A stretch of DNA of 64,000 nucleotides from Martinezella dioscoreae (lineage in GTDB: Bacteria; Pseudomonadota; Alphaproteobacteria; Rhizobiales; Rhizobiaceae): positions 1 to 64,000 of the forward strand of contig NZ_BLAJ01000006.1 in assembly GCF_009176305.1 (NCBI RefSeq), read 5' to 3'. The stretch's first letter is position 1, and the number at the start of each line of letters is the position of its first letter. A program made the position numbers and the translations under genes. Below the pieces are notes generated by a model, which saw only the letters and a program-made list of their open reading frames with translations, was not told the origin of the DNA and did no database searches. Positions 19,701 to 26,202 of this stretch are shown piece by piece.

Positions 19701-20224
19701 TGATGGCCTACAAGGACGAATACGAGGTGGCGCGCCTGCACCGAGACCGGAGCTTCAAGGCTGCGATCGAAGCGCAGTTCGAAGGCGACTTCAGCATCAA
19801 GCATCATCTGGCGCCACCAATCCTGTCACGGCGGATCGACAAACGCACCGGAAATCCGGCGAAGATCGCCATCCCGCGGAAAATGATCGGCCCGGCCTTT
19901 GCGCTTCTGGAAAAGCTGCGCTTCCTCCGCGGCACGGCGCTGGATCCGTTCGGCTATACCGAAGAGCGCCGGATGGAGCGGCGACTGATCGCTGACTATC
20001 AGGCGATGATCGAGGATCTCACGAGACAGCTTTCCGTCGAAACGCACGGCCATGCCGTCGCACTTGCCCGGCTGCCGGAAGAGATCAAGGGATTCGGCCC
20101 CGTTAAGATGGCGTCGATCGGGCGTTTTGAAAAGAAAATGGCGGCCTTGCTTGCAACGCCGGCCAATGACGAGAAACGAACAGGGATGCCGGATCAGGAC
20201 ACGGCTAAGAGGAAAAGCATATGA
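16712..20224 (+). CDS. Indolepyruvate ferredoxin oxidoreductase, fused alpha-beta type
   Basis: Large 2-oxoacid:ferredoxin oxidoreductase of 1,170 residues that oxidatively decarboxylates 2-oxoacids (aryl pyruvates or branched-chain oxoacids) to acyl-CoA. Order: pyrimidine-binding domain at the N-terminus, the CSGCPHS and GIGCHMM motifs near 436-458, the thiamine-diphosphate site GDGTYFHSG near 503, MTGGQ near 535, a ferredoxin-like cluster segment with VCEGCGDC (about 637-644) and CIKGFCPS (about 680-687), then the gamma-like domain with GIGGTGVITV near 727. This is the one-chain form common in proteobacteria instead of separate IorA and IorB. It overlaps the enoyl-CoA hydratase gene by ATGA. 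Substrate specificity is not visible in the sequence. Confidence 0.92.
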   Translation: MQNLSETARALPSEKGPSLDDRYTVNHGKILVSGTQALVRLPMIQRQRDLAKGLNTAGYVSGYRGSPLASFDREMARAKTYLDQNHIRFQPGLNEDMAATAVWGTQQTAMFSGVRYDGVFSMWYGKGPGVDRTMDVIRHANAVGTNPNGGVLLLAGDDHGAVSSTLPHQSEHNLISVMVPLLSPAGVAEYIDYGLLGFALSRYSGAWIGFKCQTEIVECTATVDLDPAHPAIVYPDAQGNLSLRWPDGPHAMERRLEDKLSAVHRFARHNRLDRTIWQGQRTKARLGIVSTGKSWLDLMGALSRLAVDERRAGELGIRLYKVGLVWPIEPEGVARFAADVETLLVIEEKRPIMEDQIKALLFNMPSDERPRVFGKLGPAGRPLLSAVGEIDAVAVGRAILAVLEPQADDLDNRSREMEAIVAASVTESPALRRDPYFCSGCPHSVSTRLPEGSRASTGIGCHMMVIGLEDRNTSTFTQMGGEGGAWIGLSQFTDEKHIFVNMGDGTYFHSGLLAIRAAIAAKVNATYKILYNDAVAMTGGQKHDGEVSVPGIVGQMLAEGAARVAVVAERPELWRGRLPRNVTVNHRDELDQVQRELREIEGVTVLVYDQVCAAEKRRRRKRGALAVSDKRAFINELVCEGCGDCSAVSNCISIEPQETEFGRKRKINQSSCNTDLSCIKGFCPSFVTVEGGKIRKPAAKAQQATFDDMPLPVLTEIEAQPYNMLLAGIGGTGVITVSAVLSMAAHLDGLFVQTLDQTGLAQKNGAVISHLRVARMAGALSSVRIGVGESDLVLGFDIVVSAGRNALSTFGAGRTHAVLDNHFAPTASFVQNTAIDFQQEATLKTLRRAAGEDAVHLVSATKLGAALMGDAIAANMFLLGHAWQRGLVPISLASIDQAIALNGTSVAMNRAAFGWGRRSVVSPDIVAGAAGADLAEVRPAETLDSIIERREAFLAAYQSAAYARRYRALVDAARQVENGLMAGEEFATAVAQNAFRLMAYKDEYEVARLHRDRSFKAAIEAQFEGDFSIKHHLAPPILSRRIDKRTGNPAKIAIPRKMIGPAFALLEKLRFLRGTALDPFGYTEERRMERRLIADYQAMIEDLTRQLSVETHGHAVALARLPEEIKGFGPVKMASIGRFEKKMAALLATPANDEKRTGMPDQDTAKRKSI

Positions 20225-21042
20225 GCACTTCCGATACCTTCGAGACGATCCTTTACGAGAAGGACGGCCACGATAAATTCGCGACGATCATCATCAATCG
20301 TCCTGAAAAGCTCAATGCGATGAACAAGACGACGGTGCGCGAAATCGACCGCGCCGTCGCCATGGCTGTCGCCGACAAGGAGGTCAACGCGCTCATCATC
20401 ACGGGGGCGGGTCGTGCATTCTCGTCCGGCTATGATCTTCAAGGCGCCGATTACGATGTCGATATCGAGGACTGGCATGCGGACATGTCGGAGAACGCCC
20501 AGGCGCTCCTCAACATCTGGAAGGCACAGATCCCGGTCATCGCGTCCGTGAACGGTTATGCTCTTGCGGGTGCGCTTGAGCTGATGATGGCCTGCGATCT
20601 GGCCATCGCCAGCGATAATGCGAAGTTCGGCGAGCCGGAGGTGCGGCACAATTCCGGCCCGCCGGCACTGTTCATGCCCTGGCTGCTGGCCACCCGTGAC
20701 GTGCGTTGGCTGATGTATACAGGCGATTTGGTCGATGCCGAGGAGGCCTTGCGCATGCACCTCATCAACAAGATCGTGCCCGCCGATCAATTGAGGGAAA
20801 AGACCGAGAACCTGGCCCGCAAGCTGGCTCGTATGCCTGTGCCCGCCATCAAGTTCGCCAAGTCCTCCATCAACAACCAGCAGATGGCCGCTGGCCTGAT
20901 GACATCCTTCGATTTCAACGTCCACGCTATCGCCGCCCTGCATGTTAGTCGCGATGGGCAGGAGTGGATGCGCAATCTGCAGAAGATGTCGCTGAAGGAA
21001 TATCTCGAGTTCCGCGATGCCCCGTTCAAGGGGCTCGACTGA
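20221..21042 (+). CDS. Enoyl-CoA hydratase/isomerase family protein
   Basis: Crotonase-fold enzyme of 273 residues. The oxyanion-hole segments ITGAGRAFSSGYDLQG (about 60-75) and NGYALAGALELMMACDLAIA (about 111-130) are clear, and GEPEVRHNSGPPALFMP covers the usual catalytic region. The two catalytic Glu positions of classical hydratases are not obviously both present (the second is replaced within RHNSGPP), so it may be an isomerase, hydrolase or dehydratase. The start overlaps the IOR stop by four bases. It acts on a CoA thioester, matching the acyl-CoA product expected from IOR. Confidence 0.87.
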   Translation: MSTSDTFETILYEKDGHDKFATIIINRPEKLNAMNKTTVREIDRAVAMAVADKEVNALIITGAGRAFSSGYDLQGADYDVDIEDWHADMSENAQALLNIWKAQIPVIASVNGYALAGALELMMACDLAIASDNAKFGEPEVRHNSGPPALFMPWLLATRDVRWLMYTGDLVDAEEALRMHLINKIVPADQLREKTENLARKLARMPVPAIKFAKSSINNQQMAAGLMTSFDFNVHAIAALHVSRDGQEWMRNLQKMSLKEYLEFRDAPFKGLD

Positions 21043-21118
21043 CCCTGTTTTACGATATCGCCCGGCGGCACCCATCCAGTGCTACCGCCACCGCCGATCA
21101 AGGAAGGAGGCATCCAGG

Positions 21119-22084
21119 ATGCAGACGATCATAGCGCCGGATGAGGTGCAGGACGCAATCCCCGTCATCGATATTGCACCATTCATCGCAGGCGCGGAAG
21201 CCGGCCGGAAGGTCGTCGCTGCCATCGAGGATGCCTGCCGTCGAACCGGCTTCTTTCTCGTTACGGGGCACGGCGTCAGGGCTGACGTGACAACCCGTCT
21301 TTATAACCTCGCTCGCGATTTCTTCGATGAGCCGCCGGAGTGGAAGATCGGGCAGGGAAGGGGAACATCGATAGAGGGTGGAGTTGCCTTCTCGCCGATC
21401 GCCGACGAGGCGCTTGCGGCGACGCTCGGCATCAAGACGCCGGGCGATTACAAGGAAAGTCTGAACTTTGGCCCGCGCCTGCCTGGCGATCTATGGCCAA
21501 CAAGGCCGGAAGGGCTGGAACAGGCCTTCGCCGACTATTTCACAGAGATGGAAAAGCTTGCGGGCCATTTGCGCCGGGCATTCTGCGAGGCGATAGGCCT
21601 CGCCCCGGATTATTTCGAGCCGGCGTTTGAAAAACACCTCTCGGCGCTACGGGTGATCAATTATCCTGAGCAGAAGGAGAGTCCGCTTCCGGGGCAGCTC
21701 CGTGCCGGCGTTCACACCGATTACGGCTTCATGACCATCCTGCGTTCGGAAGCCTCTCCGGGCGGACTGCAGGTGAAAAACCGGGAGGGTGACTGGCTGG
21801 ATGCACCGAATGTCGAAGGCGCCTATGTCATCAATATCGGCGATGCCTTCATGCGCTGGTCCAACGATGAATGGCTGTCCACGCCGCATAGGGTCGCCAA
21901 TCCGCCCAGTGCTTTCAAGGGAACGACGCGTCGCCAGTCCATCCCGTTCTTCCTCAATCCGTCCAGGGACACCGTGATTGAATGCCTCCCGCCTTTTGCA
22001 GCAAAGGGCGCCGCCAAATACGAGCCGATCACCTACGGCGACTACATTTCACTGAAGACCAGCCAGGCCTTCAGCAAGATCTGA
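21119..22084 (+). CDS. Fe(II)/2-oxoglutarate-dependent oxygenase (isopenicillin N synthase family)
   Basis: Non-haem iron oxygenase of 321 residues. The N-terminal DIOX_N region starts at VIDIAPFIAG and CRRTGFFLVTGHGV. The iron ligands are His and Asp of VHTDYGFMTIL (near 200) and the His of STPHRVANP (near 256), with the 2-oxoglutarate-binding RQSIPFFLNP about ten residues on. The ATG at 21119 follows GGAAGGAGG with suitable spacing. The gene sits between the enoyl-CoA hydratase and a polyamine-type ABC importer, all on one strand. Family members hydroxylate, desaturate or demethylate small molecules; the substrate here is unknown and may be what the importer brings in. Confidence 0.88.
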   Translation: MQTIIAPDEVQDAIPVIDIAPFIAGAEAGRKVVAAIEDACRRTGFFLVTGHGVRADVTTRLYNLARDFFDEPPEWKIGQGRGTSIEGGVAFSPIADEALAATLGIKTPGDYKESLNFGPRLPGDLWPTRPEGLEQAFADYFTEMEKLAGHLRRAFCEAIGLAPDYFEPAFEKHLSALRVINYPEQKESPLPGQLRAGVHTDYGFMTILRSEASPGGLQVKNREGDWLDAPNVEGAYVINIGDAFMRWSNDEWLSTPHRVANPPSAFKGTTRRQSIPFFLNPSRDTVIECLPPFAAKGAAKYEPITYGDYISLKTSQAFSKI

Positions 22085-22153
22085 TGGCAAGAAGCGGAAT
22101 GCCGCCTGCCCCGCAATGCATGACCAAGTCAGAACCAGTTTGAGGGAACGTCG

Positions 22154-23191
22154 ATGATGAACATGAACAGGCGGCAGGTTCTTGCCGGAATGGGTGGAGT
22201 GACAGCGGCGGCCATGGTTGGCCTGCCGGCATGGGCGCAATCCAAGACACTTGTCGTGCCGACGCTCGGCGGCGCATGGGAGCAGTTTTGGCGCCAGACG
22301 CTGGCACCGGCCTTCACTCAAAAAAGCGGCGCGCAGGTGACGCTGGATGCGGGCAACGGGCGTGTCTGGAGCGCCAACCTGCGGGCGGCAGGGCCGCAGA
22401 AGCCGCCATATTCGATCCTGATGACCAATGAGGCATTCGCATCGAGCCTGCGCAAGGAAGGCTTCTTCGAAAAGCTCGATCTGGCGAAGTTGCCAAACTA
22501 TGCCGACCTCTATCCGCTTGCCAAGAAGACCGACGGCTGGGGTGCCGTGGCCATGGTATCGCCGATCGGCCTCGCCTATCGCACGGACATGGTCCAGACG
22601 CCACCGAAAGCCTGGAAGGACCTCTGGGACAACCCGGAGTTCAAGGGGCGCATCGGACTCTACAATTTTGCCAATACGGCCGGCAAGATGGAACTGATGC
22701 TGGCTTCCAAGATCTTCGGCAAGGATCAATATGATGCAGATGCCGGCTTCAAGGCGCTGGAAAAGCTTGGCCCGGTCATCCAGGCCGATTTCAACCTTTC
22801 CACCGGCATCGCGTCCGGAGAATTCGTCGTCGCTCCCTTCGATTTCGGCGAAGTGGCGCGTCTGCGCGGCCAGGGTCTTCCAATTGACGTCATCGTGCCG
22901 GAAGAAGGGCTTTTGATGTTCGATCAGACCCTCAACATTCTCGCAAACGGTCCCGAGAAGGATCTGGCCTACCAGTACGCCAACTTCCTTCTGTCACCTG
23001 ACGGCCAGCTGCCGCTGATGAAGCAGTTCTTCGTCTCGCCAACCAATGCGAAGGTTGTCGTCCCTGACGATCTGAAAAAGGACGTGCCGATTTCCGGTGA
23101 AGTGATGGACAAGATTCTCACCTGGGACTGGGACTTCATGAACGAGAAGCAGGCAGGCTTTGCCGAGACCTGGGCCAAGATCATGAAATGA
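22154..23191 (+). CDS. Periplasmic substrate-binding protein, spermidine/putrescine (PotD) type
   Basis: Secreted solute-binding protein of 345 residues. The N-terminus NRRQVLAGMGGVTAAAMVGL ends at PAWAQ, a Tat-like or Sec signal with an A-x-A cleavage site. The mature part is of the group that binds polyamines, polyols or small cations (LVVPTLGGAWEQFWRQTLAP, later GLAYRTDMVQTPPKAWKDLW). It is the first gene of a complete importer (binding protein, ATPase, two permeases). A stem-loop lies between it and the ATPase gene. The ligand is unknown; the adjacent catabolic genes argue for an organic acid or amine rather than housekeeping polyamine uptake. Confidence 0.9.
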   Translation: MMNMNRRQVLAGMGGVTAAAMVGLPAWAQSKTLVVPTLGGAWEQFWRQTLAPAFTQKSGAQVTLDAGNGRVWSANLRAAGPQKPPYSILMTNEAFASSLRKEGFFEKLDLAKLPNYADLYPLAKKTDGWGAVAMVSPIGLAYRTDMVQTPPKAWKDLWDNPEFKGRIGLYNFANTAGKMELMLASKIFGKDQYDADAGFKALEKLGPVIQADFNLSTGIASGEFVVAPFDFGEVARLRGQGLPIDVIVPEEGLLMFDQTLNILANGPEKDLAYQYANFLLSPDGQLPLMKQFFVSPTNAKVVVPDDLKKDVPISGEVMDKILTWDWDFMNEKQAGFAETWAKIMK

Positions 23192-23218
23192 TCTTTGTCT
23201 TCTTCATCAGGCCACAAA

Positions 23219-23241
23219 GGATCGCCTTGTTGGGGCGGTCC
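23219..23241 (+). other. Stem-loop between binding-protein and ATPase genes
   Basis: GGATCGCC (23219-23226) pairs with GGCGGTCC (23234-23241) over 8 bp, with one G-U pair in RNA and a 7-nt loop, in the 113-base gap after the binding-protein stop. Such intercistronic hairpins often stabilise the upstream message so that binding protein is made in excess. Confidence 0.4.
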
Positions 23242-23304
23242 AGCATTCTTCCCTGACGCAGCGAGATTTGCGGTACGCCGCACAGACAATCTGGAAGATC
23301 GATC

Positions 23305-24369
23305 ATGACCGAGGTGAGCATCGAAGGGCTGACCAAGCATTACGGAGCCTCGCGCGCCGTCAACGGCATTTCCGTCAAGATAGGGCAGGGGGAATTCATC
23401 TCGCTGCTCGGGCCTTCGGGATGCGGCAAGACGACGACGCTGAAGATGATTGCCGGTTTCGAGGATGTCACATCCGGCGCCATTCGCTTCGATGGACAGG
23501 ATGTCTCCCATGTGCCGGCTGAAAAGCGCGATATCGGCATGGTGTTCCAGAACTATGCGCTCTTCCCGCATATGACCGTGGCGCAAAACCTCGCCTTCGG
23601 GCTGGAAATGCGCAGGATTTCGCGGCCAGAAATCGCGATCCGCACGGCCAGGGTTCTGGATATGGTGCAGCTATCCGGATATGCCGACCGCTATCCGCGC
23701 CAATTGTCCGGCGGACAGCAGCAGCGCGTGGCGCTTGCCCGCGCGCTGGTCATCGAACCGCGTATCCTGTTGCTTGATGAGCCGCTTGCCAATCTCGATG
23801 CCAAGCTTCGCGACGAAATGCGGGTCTTCATACGCGACCTGCAGCAGCGCGTGGGCATCACCACCGTCTATGTGACCCATGATCAGGCCGAAGCAATGAC
23901 GATGTCGGACAGGATCGTCGTGATGTTCGGCGGGCAGATTGCGCAGTATGGCACCCCGTCTGATGTTTATGATCGACCGGCAAGCCTGGAAGTCGCGCAG
24001 TTCGTCGGGCAGGTGAATACATTGCCCGGCCGCCTGAAGGGCAGGACGGATGACGGTACGTCGGTCGTCGAAACCGCACTTGGAACGGCGAATGTCAAGG
24101 GTACCCTGCCGTTAAACGACGGCTTCATCCCCGTATTGCTGCGGCCGGAGGCCATCGAACTTGCGGCTGCGGAGGGCGATGGCTCGGGCATCATCGCAAC
24201 GGTTTCGCAGAGCTATTATTCTGGCAGTCTGATCGACTATCGGCTGGTGCTCGAAGGCGGCGAAACGTTGAGCGTCCAGACCTTCCCGCGAAGCCGCTTC
24301 CAGCCGGGTGATCGCGTGACGGTGAAGGTTGACAGTGAGCGTTTCTGGGTGCCGGGAACGATCGCATGA
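23305..24369 (+). CDS. ABC importer ATPase, PotA type
   Basis: Cytoplasmic ATPase of 354 residues. Walker A is GPSGCGKTT (about 38-46), the signature LSGGQQQRVALARAL (about 135), Walker B ILLLDEPLANLD, and the switch His follows in VYVTHDQAEAMTMSDR. After about residue 240 a TOBE domain follows, as in PotA/FbpC/CysA-type ATPases. It overlaps the next permease gene by four bases. It would power the importer whose binding protein is encoded just upstream. Confidence 0.92.
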   Translation: MTEVSIEGLTKHYGASRAVNGISVKIGQGEFISLLGPSGCGKTTTLKMIAGFEDVTSGAIRFDGQDVSHVPAEKRDIGMVFQNYALFPHMTVAQNLAFGLEMRRISRPEIAIRTARVLDMVQLSGYADRYPRQLSGGQQQRVALARALVIEPRILLLDEPLANLDAKLRDEMRVFIRDLQQRVGITTVYVTHDQAEAMTMSDRIVVMFGGQIAQYGTPSDVYDRPASLEVAQFVGQVNTLPGRLKGRTDDGTSVVETALGTANVKGTLPLNDGFIPVLLRPEAIELAAAEGDGSGIIATVSQSYYSGSLIDYRLVLEGGETLSVQTFPRSRFQPGDRVTVKVDSERFWVPGTIA

Positions 24370-25223
24370 TACGCCGTACCAGATCCGCCTATCCGCTTCT
24401 CCTGATCGCGCCCTCGGCATTGCTCCTCGGGCTGTTTCTTGTTCTGCCTTATCTCAATATTGTGGTGATGAGCCTGCGCAACCCGGCCAACGGCTCGCCC
24501 TATGCGCCTGGATTCACGATCGGCAATTACCTGAGGCTGGCGACCGATGCGTTCTACATGCGGCAGGTGGCGAACACGCTCTTGATCGGTCTGGTCACGA
24601 CCCTTGCTTGCCTCATTCTCGGTTTTCCGGTTGCCTGGCAGCTGTCGCGCGAGAAGATGCGGTTTCGCGGCCTTGCCTATGGGCTCGTGCTGTCGCCGCT
24701 TCTCGTCGGCATTGTTATCCGCAGTTACGGGTGGACGATCCTTCTTGGGAATAACGGCATCATCAACAAGACGCTGATGAATTTGGGCCTGATCGAGCGT
24801 CCGGTCGGGCTGATGTACAACGCACTCGGCATCGTCATTGCGCTCGTCCACGTCTTCCTGCCCTTCATGATCCTGCCGTTGATGAGCGCGCTGCAGGGGA
24901 TCGACCCGTCGTTGAAGTCGGCCGCACGGTCGCTTGGCGCCGGAAAGCTGACGGTCTTCAGGCGCGTAATCCTGCCGCTGGCCATGCCGGGTATCCAGGC
25001 GGGCTGCATTCTGGTGTTCGTGCTTTCATTGAGTGCCTATGTGACTCCCGCCCTGATCGGCGGCCTGAGGGTGAAGACAATGGCAGTCAGCGTCGTCGAC
25101 GCGCTGATCGACACGTTCCAGTGGCCGTTCGGCTCCGCCATGGCGCTGACGCTTTCCCTTGCCGGAGCGGTGATCGTCGTGATCTTCGCGCGGCTTACCC
25201 GCATGAAATGGAAGATGAGTTGA
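24366..25223 (+). CDS. ABC importer permease, PotB type
   Basis: Inner-membrane permease of 285 residues with about six helices. The EAA-loop that contacts the ATPase reads KSAARSLGAGKLTVFRRVILPLAMPGI near 185-211. The N-terminus LLLGLFLVLPYLNIVVMS and the polyamine-type spacing place it with PotB/PotH. It overlaps the ATPase gene upstream (ATGA) and the next permease downstream by one base (TGATG), so the three are translated in step. Confidence 0.9.
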   Translation: MIRRTRSAYPLLLIAPSALLLGLFLVLPYLNIVVMSLRNPANGSPYAPGFTIGNYLRLATDAFYMRQVANTLLIGLVTTLACLILGFPVAWQLSREKMRFRGLAYGLVLSPLLVGIVIRSYGWTILLGNNGIINKTLMNLGLIERPVGLMYNALGIVIALVHVFLPFMILPLMSALQGIDPSLKSAARSLGAGKLTVFRRVILPLAMPGIQAGCILVFVLSLSAYVTPALIGGLRVKTMAVSVVDALIDTFQWPFGSAMALTLSLAGAVIVVIFARLTRMKWKMS

Positions 25224-26005
25224 TGTCCAAACATATGTTGAATGGCTATTGCCTCATCATCTACGGCTTTCTACTGCTGCCCATTCTCGTGGTCGTCGGT
25301 GCCTCCTTCAACGCGGGGGCATTTCTGACCTTTCCGCCGCAGGGTCTCTCATTTCGGTGGTATGTCGTCTTCTTCCACAACGATGTCTTCTGGCGTGCCA
25401 TCCGAACCTCGCTTTGGATCGCGGCCGTGTCGACCCTGATTTCAGGTGTCATCGGCACGATGGCTGCAATGTTCTACGTGCAGCATGCCGGGCGATGGAA
25501 GGAGAGTGTCCGGCTTGCGATGCTGTTGCCACTGCTCTTGCCGGAGGTTCTGACGGCGATCTCGCTTCTGTTCTTTGTCTACGCGATCGGCATCGGCACG
25601 ACGACAATGGCCGGCATGCTGATCGGGCATGTGCTCATGACGCTACCCTTCGTCTTCATCAACGTGTCTGCGGCGATGGAAGCCTATGAACCGTCGTGGA
25701 GCCTTGCCGCCCGCAGCCTCGGTGCCGGGCCATTCACGCGCTTCAGACGCATCATGCTGCCGTTGATCAAGCCCGGCGTCATCGGCGGCTGCCTGTTCGC
25801 GTTCATCATCTCGTTTGACCTCTTCACTATATCGTTCATGTTGAAGAATGTCGGAACGGCCACGCTTCCGATCCAGATCTACGATTATCTCAGAACAAAC
25901 TTTACCCCGGAGGCGGCGGCAGTATCGACGTTGTCTATCGCTATGACGGTGGTCGTGGTCGTCGTCTCTGAAAAGCTTTTTGGTTTGCGGATACACCGTT
26001 TTTAG
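25223..26005 (+). CDS. ABC importer permease, PotC type
   Basis: Second permease of the importer, 260 residues with six predicted helices and the EAA-loop WSLAARSLGAGPFTRFRRIM followed by LPLIKPGVI near 158-185. Start at ATG 25223, inside the stop of the preceding permease gene; the longer frame upstream is out of register with any known permease N-terminus. It ends the plus-strand catabolic and transport run. Just after the stop there is a palindrome-rich non-coding stretch. Confidence 0.9.
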   Translation: MSKHMLNGYCLIIYGFLLLPILVVVGASFNAGAFLTFPPQGLSFRWYVVFFHNDVFWRAIRTSLWIAAVSTLISGVIGTMAAMFYVQHAGRWKESVRLAMLLPLLLPEVLTAISLLFFVYAIGIGTTTMAGMLIGHVLMTLPFVFINVSAAMEAYEPSWSLAARSLGAGPFTRFRRIMLPLIKPGVIGGCLFAFIISFDLFTISFMLKNVGTATLPIQIYDYLRTNFTPEAAAVSTLSIAMTVVVVVVSEKLFGLRIHRF

Positions 26006-26039
26006 ATGGCTTTCGATCCTACGAACATCACTGTCGCAG

Positions 26040-26134
26040 AACCTAGGTTATGTGGAATGAGAGTGCCCGCGATGGTCGTCCGGCATTAGTGATCGCGCCG
26101 GCCGTGACGAAGCACCATAATCCGAAGTTATGTG
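26040..26134. repeat. Palindromes and TTATGTG repeats in a non-coding gap
   Basis: AACCTAGGTT (26040-26049) is a perfect 10-bp palindrome overlapping TTATGTG (26048-26054); TTATGTG recurs at 26128-26134, where it pairs with the nearby GCACCATAA as an imperfect hairpin. The 190-base gap between the permease and the S10-S53 gene has no gene. This could be the scar of a mobile element, but I cannot identify one. Confidence 0.3.
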
Positions 26135-26181
26135 CCGAGGTCAGAATTGTCAGTCATTAGAATTTTGAACAAGGTGTAGTC

Positions 26182-26202
26182 GGTTCAGATCCCATCAAGA
26201 GC
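26182..26202 (+). repeat. 21-bp repeat, copy B, overlapping a stop codon
   Basis: Matches the repeat at 6399-6419 in 20 of 21 positions and in the same orientation. The stop codon of the minus-strand S10-S53 gene (26195-26197) lies inside it, so the last two or three codons of that gene come from repeat sequence. Confidence 0.5.

Noticed and set aside
26006..26089. A 27-codon frame starting directly after the permease stop
   Set aside because: No ribosome site of its own, no recognisable sequence, and it runs through the palindrome cluster; most likely chance.
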